Shown here: piece after piece, positions 1 to 10,523 of the stretch | Layout: each line of letters begins with the position of its first letter | Numbering within the stretch: position 1 is the stretch's first letter | DNA from: Euclidia mi | Lineage: Eukaryota > Arthropoda > Insecta > Lepidoptera > Erebidae | Direction: 5' to 3' | Assembly (NCBI GenBank): GCA_944739405.2 | Contig: OX123209.2 | Location: forward strand, 7,633,217-7,697,216 | Length of the DNA stretch: 64,000 nt | Program-made: the position numbers and the translations under genes | Notes under the pieces: generated by a model | Told to the model about the DNA's origin: nothing | Seen by the model: the letters and a program-made list of their open reading frames with translations, nothing else | Database searches by the model: none

Positions 1-177
1 AGAGTATCCGCTGTCTGTTCGATATGAGAAAATTATTTCATCGCATTTAATATTCCGATTTTATTTTTTCATTCGGTAATCGTATTCTTTTTGAATATTC
101 TTTAAATTTCATACAAAAAGGCATTTCTAACATCAATCAAATATCGAGTTGTTTCTTGTCAAGTCCTGTGTACAACA

Positions 178-830
178 TCATCTTGCCACATTTCCATATT
201 CTGAGTTAAAGTATATTTTAAACTTTTCTCTTATATTAAAAATAGGTCTAAAAATTGTGCTCGAACTTTCAGTAACTTCATCCTGTACTGCTGGGGAGTT
301 ACGTGTTGTGTTGATAAAGTTATGGAGACAAATAGTAATCATAATAACTTTGTTTAAATAATCAGGCGGCAAGCGATTTTCTTTTTGATAAATTTCAAAT
401 ATTTGTGCAAGTATTCCAAATGCGCTTTTAACTACCCTTCTGGCACGACTGAGCCTGTAACTGTAAACTTTAATTTCATAATTATTACCATTTATTCGGC
501 AGGGTAAGGGCGCATGAGATGACGGTATAGTGGGAAGGCTTTGTCACCAATTAACAAATGAGGTTATTCTATCGGCCCAGGAAGTGATATATCCGCGGAA
601 ATATTAAGCTTACACTATTTTTCGGTGGGATCCAACACCCACAATAACTAAACTGTATTCAGCATCTACCACTTTGAATAAAACAACACTAAAATACTTT
701 TTGTAATTAAAATACAGACTCCCACTCATTCGAGGAGTGATTCACGAAATATGCTTTCGAAATTTTCTTTTGTTGAGGTAATACTATAGGCATTAATATA
801 TTACACAATACAGTACAAGTTTCAAGAACA
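178..830 (-). pseudogene. PIF/Harbinger transposase, 3' part, decayed
   Basis: Minus-strand coding remnant of a Harbinger DDE nuclease. Reading right to left it gives a SGSLYFNYKKYFSVVL-like segment near 700-740, a GDKAF motif near 550 (the middle acidic residue of the catalytic triad in this family), LSRARRVVKSAFGIL near 400-460, and an open stretch ending in ITICLHNFINTT with its stop at 178. These blocks come in the order expected for the family. Stops and frameshifts interrupt 375-750, so it cannot make a functional enzyme. Its probable partner, a MADF-type DNA-binding gene, lies on plus at 8254. The better preserved pair at 20.3-21.8 kb has the same divergent order, which suggests that the intervening 7 kb are later insertions. 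Bases 1-177 are A+T-rich flank with nothing recognised. Confidence 0.75.
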
Positions 831-949
831 ATAACCCGCACAGTCGAATGGGGTATTCGACTTTGGTATTCGGACTTTGGTATTGGGTATTCGGTATTGA
901 AATCCTATTAATTTAAAACCGTTGCCGCTGCATAAATATCTAAAACATA

Positions 950-1240
950 AAATAAATAAATGTTATTTTATTTATATTTATTTATTTAAACTTCACATAC
1001 ACAGAGTACGTAGGCGGACTTAATGCCAGTCTACCTGACTCAGTGGTGCAGAGAGGAAGAAGTAGGTGTATTATATAGTGTGAGTGGAGTGTACTAGTAA
1101 CTTAATTAAGTAGGGCATGATATACTTGCATAAAGATAAATTATAAATAGGTAAAATAAGTAGATTAATGCTTAAACTAAATACATATACAATAAATACA
1201 GGAATAACAAAAAAAATACATAAACGTATTATATATATAT
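950..1240 (-). repeat. LINE 3' tail fragment
   Basis: Read on minus, the motif GGCATTAAGTCCGCC is followed by an A+T-rich tail of TAAATAAA units. The plus-strand LINE tail at 38980-39060 has the same arrangement. It is a 5'-truncated 3' UTR without coding sequence and ends beside a short (TA)n run at 1231-1244. Confidence 0.45.
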
Positions 1241-1244
1241 ATAT

Positions 1245-1623
1245 ACAGAGTGTCACAAGACCCATCACCAAGCCGAAGTCTACTTGTTGTGGACATCATG
1301 CCAAGTCATACTAACCAAAAATAATACCTGGGAAACGATATTTTTTTTGAGTTTTCACATTTTTAAACTGCAATTAAAAGCGCGCGCGTGCAATGCTCGA
1401 AATACCTACCTTATCCATTGGGTCTTAGGGCATCTAAAGAACATATTGACGGGGTAAATTCATCAATTTTGTACCTAATTAGAAAAATTCCATAGTAACT
1501 TTGACCCTCAATATCTACTGAACCAGTAATTTCCCAGGTATGGTGCCGAAGTAAAAAATGTTCGTAGTGATTGGTACAACATGGGATTTCAGTTTTCGTT
1601 AAGGGTCTTTTTACACCCTGTGT
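1245..1623. mobile_element. Short element with imperfect terminal inverted repeats
   Basis: The left end reads ACAGAGTGTCACAAGACCC and the right end, reverse-complemented, ACAGGGTGTAAAAAGACCC. The interior is about 340 bp without an ORF. TA-rich sequence lies on both sides, so a target duplication cannot be resolved. Most likely a non-autonomous DNA transposon (MITE); superfamily not assigned. Confidence 0.45.
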
Positions 1624-1634
1624 GTATATATATA

Positions 1635-2052
1635 TGACGGCGCGCTGATTATTTAGGAATGATTTTTAGGTTTAATTTAACCATAAAGTTGTCCTTAGAA
1701 ATTGTTACTTAATTTACCGATGGTTGTAATCGATTACTCGATTAGTAGTAAAATAAAATTAAGAGCGGGTAACCCCGAATAGAGTAGTAGGTGGCGCCAA
1801 ACGCGGTGACAGTCGTCCATTACTCGGACAGCTGTTGCACCGGGCGGACACGTGCTAAACTATTGGCTCACAAATTCATAATCGTGTTTCATCCTCCATA
1901 TTTTATTGTATTTCGTGCCAAATTGTTATAAATTCGAATAATACAGTGTGTACAAGTAAAGTGGTGCTTTTATTTTGAATCTATTGCCGCCATTGCGCCC
2001 ACGATGGAGAAAACCTACGAAGACTGCTCCGAGAGCCCTCCTGACGCTTCCA
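1635..2052 (+). repeat. 5' LTR of LARD-like element
   Basis: 418 bp, TG...CA ends. It contains an ATG at 2004 that opens a 43-codon frame (beginning MEKTYEDCSESPPDAS), which crosses out of the LTR and stops at 2133-2135. In the right LTR the same frame runs into other sequence, so the ORF is completed only by the 5' copy. Confidence 0.8.
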
Positions 2053-4660
2053 CATCAGAATTGGGATGGGACCACAACGACCCACGTGTTCAAAATGAAG
2101 ACGCTAGTAACGAAAAGTTTCTGGGCCTGTTGTAACTACAAAATCGCAATTTTCTGACGCCGATGCAAGCCATGAAAATACCTACTACATCGTCGTATGG
2201 CCTTTGTTTACTGGACTTCGATCCTGAACAACAAGATATGGATGCACGTGCTTGGGTGACGACTGCAGACTGTGATTGAAGATCAAAACCCGCATTGCGC
2301 CTCGCTTGTGGTCGCACAAATGCGTATCGCTGCTATGTTGGTGAATCGACTGAGCCTGCAAGTGCAACCCTGGTGAGCGTATTTTGTCTGATTCTTTTTT
2401 TATTGGTACTTGTGAAACATTACGCGTTTAATCTTGGAAATGTCGTAATCATTGTGGTGATATTGCCATCACATCGTACCGAGTGTTGTAGGTTCGATTC
2501 CTACACGAGACACTGAAATGTGGAACCATTTGACCTTTGCGGTATTTCATGCTAGCGTATGGTTGTCTGACTACCGCAGTGACCTATCTATAGCGTAGAT
2601 ATCGAACGGAGGTTTTGAGTTTGATACGCCGGTTAAAAAGAAAGCGATTATTTTTATTTCTACATGCGAGGGTGGCTTGCACTCACGAACCTTGTGATCA
2701 TATTATGCTTGCTTGCAAATAGATTATCTTGTCTCGTTCTTACTTTATGGACTGTATCAGTAACGAGAGTGAGCGTACAGGCCAACTTGCAATATTCCAA
2801 ACAAGTGCGGTTGGTTGGTTAGTGTAACCTGGCCATAATCGAAAGATGTTACTAGCGCTATTATTTTATCGAATCGTGGTGTTGATAATACCTAACTGTT
2901 TTCGATTAAACGTGATCAGAGCCTAAGTAAAAAGTGGCACTGTTACTCGTTGTAATTCTGAGTTGTACAGACGATCTCGGTATTGCAATTACACCTGCTT
3001 CTTTGTGTGCATAAACTCTTAACATGGCACATTAAAATGTTTCTTACTCTGATTATTAGATGGCACCACTAGTAAAATTAAATTAAATTTTAAGATTTTA
3101 CGAGTGAAAATTACCCACTGTGTGTTTTTAAAATTCATGTGATACGCTGGGAATTTTTGTCAAGTGCCCCGAGTTCTATGGCCAATTCCAAGTTATGCTT
3201 AGGACGTTTAGGAGTGATAGTGTTTCTAGTAGAAGCTGTTAAACTCGATTATCAGACGTAGAAGAAAATGATTGAGTTATCATCGTAGTGCGTTGCGATA
3301 ATCAGTTTCAGAGATTTTAATTTTCATTATAGGTAGAACTAGGTTAGTGATCATTAGTGATGATTGTATGCTTAAACTTATTCTCATTAAATCGGTATTT
3401 TGTTAGTCGTTGTTGTGATAATTTTGTGGTACCCACGTTACCGTCAGTGTAGATTTGCATAAACTGGATAAGCCGTTTGTGCGGCTGCATGTTAAGCCAT
3501 GCGTTGCCATTGGTTGGACCGGTAAATTGCCTTTCTGGTTAGCCTAGTTTACGCTGGAGCTTTTGTGTTAGTCATAGTCTCCGTTGGCGTGAAAACAAGA
3601 CTGCCGTTATTTCATTTGTCATAGTATCACAAACGTTGTCCATCGTCTTGAACGCGAAAGGTGCGTTGCTGTATCGCTAATGATTAGGTTAGGATAAGCT
3701 TCGTATTTAGACTATCCATGACAAAATTATAAAACCGAAAAGACGTTGGATACTTGGTAGTAAACTTAACTTCTAGAGTATCAGCCTAGTCAAATTTTCT
3801 TATAGTCTGCTGTGTGATAAGGAAAACAAAGCAACATGTTGAACAAACCTAGATTAAGATTACTTAGTTAAACGCTCGAAATGATTATCCGGGTGGTGTT
3901 GTGTAGCCGTAGGGAGGTTGCATAGCGTGATGTTGAAGACCCGATGAATGTCAGAGTATGAGCAATGCAATATTTTAATGAGTTTCCTATTATTTTAACG
4001 AGCATGCGTGTTGTTCAACATGTCAGCTTCGAGAGAAAGAGTTACTTGTGATTTTCATTAAAACCTGTAATGATTTTGATCAGAGTACCTTTATTCCCCA
4101 CCGACTTGTGTCAGGAATAGCCGAACGTCTAGAATGAGTGCTGTGCGATTATTTTCTTTTATTCCTAGAGCGAAGTACATTAAAGTATGGTTGTTGATCG
4201 CAATCATGGATACCCTGCTACTCAAGTAGCTCTGCTTTGATATATGTTCACTAAAATTGTTAGATACCTCTGGTTTCTGTGTCGTATGACAAGAGCGTGT
4301 TGCGAGAATCTGAGAGTACTCATAGACTGTCCATTGATTATCTCAGAACTGTAGTCGTTGCCTCTATGTAGCCAAAGGAAATCAGTTTGTCCGAAAGTAG
4401 CTTATTAGTTCTCGCCATTTTCGCATTAGGTTTTAGTTTTTTTCAGTGGTCAAATCCAGTTTTGACATAGCTCATTGGGAGTATGGACGGGAGTTACGTT
4501 CTGTGCAGTTGTGAAGTTGTAAATGAATTTGATAATCGCTTAAAATTTACGAAGTGCGGACGTTGAATTAGTCTGAAAGAACGGATACTCTATTTAGTGG
4601 GTATACAATGAGGCGAATCTTTGAAATACTAATGGTAGATTTATTTCCTTTTTGGGTAAT
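2053..4660 (+). other. Interior of LARD-like element, non-coding
   Basis: Interior leader with no ORF above about 75 codons and no protein motif recognised. A tRNA-like B-box stretch (GGTTCGATTCC) sits at 2491-2501, with a short complementary surround and no full cloverleaf that I could fold. It may be a SINE remnant carried inside the element. Confidence 0.5.
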
Positions 4661-4915
4661 CCTGGTGGCTAGCGCGGCCTGATGGCCGGCGCGGCCTGGT
4701 AGCTGGCGCGTCCTGGTGGCCGGCGTGGCCTAGTTACCGGCGCGGCCTGGAGGCCGGCGCGGCATGGTGGCCGGCGCGGCATGGTGGCCGGCGCGGCATG
4801 GTGGCTAGCGCGGCATGGTGGCTGGCGCGGCATGGTGGCCGGCGCGGCATGGTGGCTGGCGCGGCATGGTAGCCGGCGCGGCCTGGCGGACGGCGCGGCC
4901 TGGAGGCCGGCGCTG
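4661..4915 (+). repeat. 17-bp GC-rich tandem array, about 15 copies
   Basis: Unit close to CATGGTGGCCGGCGCGG. Early copies vary most; the middle copies are nearly uniform. Because 17 is not a multiple of three, unrelated repetitive ORFs open in more than one frame; these are not genes. Confidence 0.9.
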
Positions 4916-4920
4916 TGTTG

Positions 4921-5010
4921 TGTGTGGCGCGCGGCCCGTGTGTGGCGCGCGGCCCGTGTGTGGCGCGGGGCCCTTGTGTGGCGCGGGGCCTGTGTGGGGC
5001 CTGTATGTGG
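4921..5010 (+). repeat. 18-bp tandem array, about 4 to 5 copies
   Basis: Unit close to TGTGTGGCGCGCGGCCCG, shrinking toward the right end. It directly follows the 17-bp array and shares TGTGTGGC with the two arrays further right. Confidence 0.8.
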
Positions 5011-5580
5011 CTTTGAGAAGCCTGGTAATTGGTATAGCTAAAGCCTATCTGGCCGAAACTGGCAATGAAAGTGAAAGTAGTTAATTAAATGAATTTGGTT
5101 AGAAGATGTAGAGTCCTAAGACCTTAGCTTAAATGTTTTGGTTTACTTTGTTTGAAATTATATCTTGAGAGATACCGCGATAGTGAAATGTCAGTTTTAC
5201 TTTGAGTTTTCTGATTATTGATTTTGATACTAAAACTTTGTGCCAGAGGATCAGAACATTACTGACGATCTTGAAGAGAGCAAAGTGTTAGACAACTTAA
5301 CCTGGTTTAAGATTACTTTGTTAAGGACCCCTATAAGATAGTTGAGCTGTTGGATGGTGATAGGTACCTGCTTAAGGCTCTTTTAGCTTAAACTCTAATA
5401 GAACTAATAAGTATGCACATGATCGTGTTCATAATATGCCCGAATGTTACGTTCCATTAGAGTTAATTGGCGCACTAGAACCAAAAGTAGAATGTGCCGA
5501 TGACGGCGCACGTGAGTAATTTGACTTCTATTTTGTGTAAGTGTAAACAATAAGCAGCTAACAATTGACGTGACTTGACC
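5011..5580 (+). other. Spacer between array pairs in LARD-like element
   Basis: About 570 bp of A+T-rich sequence. I see no gene or regulatory motif in it. Confidence 0.5.
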
Positions 5581-5789
5581 GACAAGCCTGTGTGGCACCA
5601 ACGAGCCTGTGTGGCACCAACGAGCCTGTGTGGCACCAACGAGCCTGTGTGGCACCAACGAGCCTGTGTGGCACCAACGAGCCTGTGTGGCACCAACGAG
5701 CCTGTGTGGCACCAACGAGCCTGTGTGGCACAAACGAGCCTGTGTGGCACCAACGAGCCTGTGTGGCACCGACAAGCCTGTGTGGCATT
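5581..5789 (+). repeat. 19-bp tandem array, 11 copies
   Basis: Unit GAGCCTGTGTGGCACCAAC, starting at 5585 and repeating every 19 bp to 5775, with very few substitutions. All frames stay open through it on both strands, which explains the long Cys/His-rich reading frames; I reject them as genes. The uniformity suggests recent homogenisation. Confidence 0.95.
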
Positions 5790-6040
5790 GACTGACTGGC
5801 CTGTGTGGCATTGACTGACTGGCCTGTGTGGCATTGACTGACTGGCCTGTGTGGCATTGACTGACTGGCCTGTGTGGCATTGACTGACTGGCCTGTGTGG
5901 CATTGACTGACTGGCCTGTGTGGCATTGACTGACTGGCCTGTGTGGCATTGACTGACTGGCGTGTGTGACATTGACTGACTGGCCTGTGTGGCACTGACT
6001 GACTGGCCTGTGTGACATTGACTGACCTGTGTGGCACTAA
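5790..6040 (+). repeat. 23-bp tandem array, about 10 copies
   Basis: Unit TGACTGACTGGCCTGTGTGGCAT repeated from 5790, decaying after about 5950. It shares the core GCCTGTGTGGCA with the preceding 19-bp array, so one array probably gave rise to the other by exchange of the linker. Confidence 0.93.
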
Positions 6041-6296
6041 CAAGTCTTTGTGACATCGCCTCGGTGGTAGACGTGAACCGACGTAAATAATTTTGTCCTT
6101 TCAGTGTGTGTGTATTGTTTGATGATACATTCAACGAAATTAAATTTGACATGTAAAATGTATTCCGTGTGAAACGAATAGTTAACCATAATTACGTGGT
6201 CAAGAAGGCCAAGACGAGTGTGTAGTAAATCACTGTGTCTGTTGTTCACAAGCGAGAACGTTACACACGAGGACGTGTGAAAACGCAGGACGGCCG

Positions 6297-6714
6297 TGAC
6301 GGCGCGCTGATTATTTAAGAATGATTTTTAGGTTTAATTTAACCATAAAGTTGTCCTTAGAAATTGTTACTTAATTTACCGATGGTTGTAATCGATTACT
6401 CGATTAGTAGTAAAATAAAATTAAGAGCGGGTAACCCCGAATAGAGTAGTAGGTGGCGCCAAACGCGGTGACAGTCGTCCATTACTCGGACAGCTGTTGC
6501 ACCGGGCGGACACGTGCTAAACTATTGGCTCACAAATTCATAATCGTGTTTCATCCTCCATATTTTATTGTATTTCGTGCCAAATTGTTATAAATTCGAA
6601 TAATACAGTGTGTACAAGTAAAGTGGTGCTTTTATTTTGAATCTATTGCCGCCATTGCGCCCACGATGGAGAAAACCTACGAAGACTGCTCCGAGAGCCC
6701 TCCTGACGCTTCCA
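6297..6714 (+). repeat. 3' LTR of LARD-like element
   Basis: 418-bp copy of 1635-2052 with one substitution seen (A6318). It ends TTCCA and is followed by (TA)n. Confidence 0.85.
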
Positions 6715-6724
6715 TATATATATA

Positions 6725-7280
6725 TGTCGGAGAAGGATTACTTTCATCGACATCGCCATAATTGGTTGCGGACTTAGTGGGCGTCATTGGGGTAAAATGC
6801 GGGCACAAAACACAATCTGATAAGTTTGACAATGTTTTAATTAGTATTGAACAATATTTATAAGTTTACACTGTTGCTTTATACAAGTAATATTATCAGA
6901 CAAGACCGAGCAGCGGGTTCAGGGCAACTATCTTAATTTACTTTCTCTATCCTCAATAATCCAACTCGATCTGCCCATTGCTCTCAAAAGACAATGCACA
7001 GAACACCATATACCAATGTCATCATTAGCTGTCAGTTCTCCTTTTAAAATTAGATGGCACCTCGACCCCGCTCGAGACACGCGTCCTGCTCTGATTGGTC
7101 ATTATCTGAACTAGTACATTCACAACTTTTTAAATTACTAAGATTAATAAGGTTTTAAGCTATAGAAATATTTCACAAATCAAATAAGGTTGAATTACAA
7201 TTTTAAAGGTATCAAAATCTAAACAGCATAATATTGTTAATTATTATTCATAAAATCAACAATCATATCTTCCTCCGACA
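6725..7280. mobile_element. Probable solo LTR
   Basis: Starts TGTCGGAGAAGG and ends CTTCCTCCGACA, giving the TG...CA ends and short terminal inversion expected of an LTR. TATATA lies on both sides. 556 bp, no ORF. A MITE with short TIRs is the alternative. The LARD-like element inserted in the TA run at its left edge. Confidence 0.45.
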
Positions 7281-7307
7281 TATATATGGTATATAAATAC
7301 ATATGTA

Positions 7308-8029
7308 TCACCTGTCTTTCACCTTGGACTTGAAAGTGAATTTCGTCTTTGCCATTCTGATCTCAAGAGGGAGAGCATTCCATAGAAGGATGGACTGAAT
7401 TGGGAAAGAAGAGTGAAGAAAATTAGTTCTGTGAGTAGGTACCATGAGTTGGAGACTATTGGAAGAGCGAAGGTTTCGCTCATGGTTTGTGCATAAATAC
7501 TGCAAGTAGGGAGTCATATATTTAGGGGCAGAAGGAGATGTAAGAATAGAGTACAGTGTGGTGAGAGCACGCAAACTACGGCGTTGACGTATAGGAAGCA
7601 GCTTTATTTGGGAACGATAAGTAGACACATGGTCATACTTACGAAGATTAAATATGAATCGAATGCAGTTATTCTGAAGACGGTCAAGTTTATTAAGGAG
7701 TTCTGCATTCAGGTCAAAGTAACATACATCGCCATAGTCTATCAGAGGGAGGATTAAAGCTTGCACAAGCGTAGTTTTAGTCTCGGTTGGAAGCAAGTTT
7801 TTCAGGCGGTAGAGAGCACGCAGGATACCAGTGACTTTTTGACTTACCTGTTTTACCTGAGTTTCCCAATTCAGCTTAGTGTCTATATGTAGCCCGAGGT
7901 TTTTAACAGAGGGATAAAAGTCGACCTTGGTCCCGTTAAAAGTTATAGCTGGTAGTGATGTGAAATCTAGTCTTTTTAGCATCGGCTGGCTACCCACAAT
8001 AATGGCTTGAGTCTTACACGGATTTACGA
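7308..8029 (-). pseudogene. LINE ORF2 C-terminal fragment (jockey-superfamily type)
   Basis: Open minus-strand frame of 229 codons plus about 10 more upstream (VNPCKTQAIIVGSQ). It starts at the thumb side of a reverse transcriptase, with VKNLGLHIDTKLNWETQV, a motif found just after the palm in jockey, CR1 and related LINEs. It ends with LLWNALPLEIRMAKTKFTFK, the usual C-terminus of that group. The endonuclease and catalytic palm are missing: 5' truncation at about 8030, typical of LINE insertion. The piece at 38590-38800 shares the HERxLRSS and WNxLPxExRMA blocks, so both belong to the same broad group. The frame is intact over this length, suggesting moderate age. Confidence 0.8.
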
Positions 8030-8253
8030 TAATTTATTATATTATTCGTATAGCGATAATCAATTTACGATTCCCTGTAATATACACATACAAATAACTA
8101 TTATGAAACAAGTCTCGATTTAAGCACACTGCGGGACAAACTTATACTAAACAAAGAAACATATTTTTAAATTAAATTAATTTATTTAACTTTTTTGTGA
8201 TGTTATTAAATTAAAACGCAATTTTTTAAACGATTTAATATGTTTTGTTTCAG

Positions 8254-9010
8254 CTGAAGAATGAAAAAAAATGGACTAAATTGAGGGAAAATTATAGAAA
8301 ATCTTTAAATACGAGGAGAAAACCAAAAAGTGGTTGCGCAGCTATGAAGCATCGCCCAATTAAATTTGAAAAACAGATGTCTTTTTTGAATGATTCTTTT
8401 AAAAATAGATTATCTTTTTCTAATTTATTACCCGATGATTCCGATGATACTCAAGAAGATGATTCTAATATACATTCGGAAGCAGAAATCAGTCATGTTC
8501 AAGTCATAATGACAAAGAAAAATCTTATTTAACTTCCTTACGAAAACGAAGAAATTTAAACAACTCTCCTAAACGAAATGTTGTGGACATTTTGGAAACA
8601 TATATTGAGTCTAACAGAGATAAACCGGATGAATTGACGTTATTTTTAAGGGAATAACAGAGACGGTGAAAATATTTGCGAAAGAAACGCAATTTCATTT
8701 AAAACGTCTGATTAAATCAGATATTCGAATTAGTTGATGATGCTTCTTTGCTGAAGCTTCTTTGCTTCTTTGCTGTACAACTTGACAAATCCGAATAATT
8801 TTCTAACAACTCCTGGTTCTGCTACAGCTCGAAACTCTGATATCAATTTCGGCGCATTTAAATCAAGTACTCCTTCGGCAGGATATCCATTAGGATATCC
8901 TTGTACAAGTATTCCAACTTGCTTAGAAAAATCTAACGAATTCTAGGTACGCATATACGTCGTGTGCTCCTGTTTCAGGATATAATACCGTAAGAACCGA
9001 TAATACCATC
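8254..9010 (+). pseudogene. Harbinger-associated MADF gene, decayed
   Basis: After a good 3' splice site (TTTTGTTTCAG ending at 8253) the frame reads KKWTKLRENYRKSLNTRRKPKSG, then FEKQMSFLNDSF and an acidic segment DDSDDTQEDD, stopping at 8532. This is the C-terminal half of a MADF DNA-binding domain followed by the variable region usual for the second gene of Harbinger elements. Downstream frames (8790-8945) continue with low-complexity protein-like sequence broken by stops. The 5' exon is absent. A sister copy with the same exon start lies at 21104. The partner transposase is probably the minus-strand relic at 178-830. Confidence 0.6.
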
Positions 9011-9660
9011 CAAAACGATAATTGTAGCTACAAACCTCACGTTTAGTTAAAAAATTAAAATATTTGATTATAATATTAGAATAGGTTGAATTAATTATAA
9101 GAATATAATGATACAAAATAATTTAGCGGGTCTTAATCGCTTGATTCGAAAATTTTTGTTCTAAAAATCAAGAATATTTGATAAGATTATGCTAAATTAG
9201 AAGAATATTTATGAATCGCAAGGGTTTGGTTTAAAATTTTAAATATTTGATTAGTAAAACGTAATCAGCTGGTCAATTGCTACATATTTTTGCCTCGAGT
9301 CTAGCTTTGTGATCATTTGTTAGTGTTTTGGTCAACCAATCACAGTTTTCACTAATTGTAAACTCTAAATATTAAAGAATGTATAAAATCAGTGGTTACA
9401 ATTGTTAACAAAAAGCATTTGTTGACGATACCGCCGTAATGTTGGGATAGCATATTACTTAAGATAATCGAGGCTGTCGAGCTAGTATATGGCTAGTTAT
9501 ACTCTCAATGGTTGATATACATATGCATTAGTATCTTTTTATCTGTTTTTCTAATGTACTGGCTGACGATTATGACGTTCAAGAGATAAAATATTATGTG
9601 TCATCGGTGTGAAGTTAATCAAAACATTTCTAATATATTCAATAACTTTTGAAGAAAAGG
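9011..9660. other. Unassigned A+T-rich region
   Basis: About 650 bp with no recognised gene, repeat family or motif. Confidence 0.4.
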
Positions 9661-9666
9661 TTAATA

Positions 9667-9825
9667 ATGTGCCTATTCAGATTAATTAATATCAATGGTG
9701 GAGTAGCCTTACTTTTAGGCGAGTATAAATATCCTAAACATAAAATTATGCAGATGGATCAGTATATTGGAGATGTTCCTCTTACAAAAAGTTGCAATGC
9801 CATGGAACGGTTACTACTAAGGTAG
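9667..9825 (+). other. Small unassigned ORF, possible exon
   Basis: ATG-initiated frame of 52 codons with ordinary-looking composition (contains NINGGVALLLGEYKYPKHK). It stops at 9823-9825, immediately overlapping a donor-like AAG|GTAGGT. No family recognised. It could be a decayed transposon or host exon, or chance. Confidence 0.2.
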
Positions 9826-9974
9826 GTATGGTATTAGGTTTGGGAATTCCCGTCATTTTCAGACTCCCGGGACTTGAGACAGCTCATGACCAGACAAATT
9901 GTGTGTGCGCTCTTGTTTCAGAATGAATAAGTACATGTATTTGGCAAATTACACACATGTGAGCCAAATGTGTA

Positions 9975-10523
9975 CTAAACTAAACTTTTTTTTCGCTCTG
10001 TGGCAACACTGAGGTTAACAGCTGATCCGACCTTGTCCCGTATTTTTTTACAAATAAAAATATAAAATAATCAAATAATTAAAGCTTATTACAAGTTAAT
10101 TACTTAATAAATGTGTTATTTGTGATAATCTATAAAAGTATTAGTGTTTTCTGTGCAAATAAGGTGAGTTTATTGTGATTTCTTTTTTGACAACCAATCT
10201 ACCGGCTAAATTTGCATTGTCATTTTACAAACAGGTATAACATTGTAACTACTATCTAAAATCGACTGATACGTATAAAATAGTTTAATTAGTATATTTC
10301 CGAATAAAAAGTGCTATCAAGTTCTTAAATAATTACCTATAAATAGTAAAAATACATAAATATAACCTAAACCTTGTTAGTTGGTTACACAACTTTCAAC
10401 GAGATCAGCTGTTCTTTCTTACAATAATATTTAGCTTTAAACTCTACTATTACTACGTATTTCAATCTTCTCCTTTACTTTTGAACAAAACTTTCTTTGT
10501 ACTTGTATTTCTCTCTTTTCACT
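9975..10523 (+). other. Probable 5' UTR of LINE
   Basis: Non-coding leader upstream of ORF1, beginning near the GTGGCAACACTGAGG motif. The exact 5' end cannot be fixed from one copy. Confidence 0.35.

Larger units (their letters stand above)
1635..6714 (+). mobile_element. Non-autonomous LTR retrotransposon (LARD-like), young
   Basis: Two direct repeats of 418 bp, at 1635-2052 and 6297-6714 (offset 4,662), start with TG and end with CA and differ at a single base that I could find (G1656 against A6318). Both outer flanks are (TA)n, consistent with a short TA-type target duplication. The 4.2-kb interior has no protease, reverse transcriptase or integrase coding. Instead it carries four tandem arrays. 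No obvious primer-binding site follows the left LTR and no clear polypurine tract precedes the right one. The structure fits a large retrotransposon derivative moved by another element's enzymes. The near-identity of the LTRs implies recent insertion or gene conversion. Confidence 0.75.

Noticed and set aside
4781..5084. Trp/Ala/Arg-rich frames of 86 and 89 codons
   Set aside because: Translation of the 17- and 18-bp GC-rich arrays, not genes.
5581..6040. CRISPR-like regular repeats
   Set aside because: Head-to-tail minisatellite with no unique spacers, in a eukaryotic transposon-rich setting.
5404..6152. Long Cys/His-rich reading frames of 160-225 codons on minus and shorter ones on plus
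   Set aside because: They are the 19- and 23-bp arrays read in several frames at once; periods not divisible by three keep every frame open.
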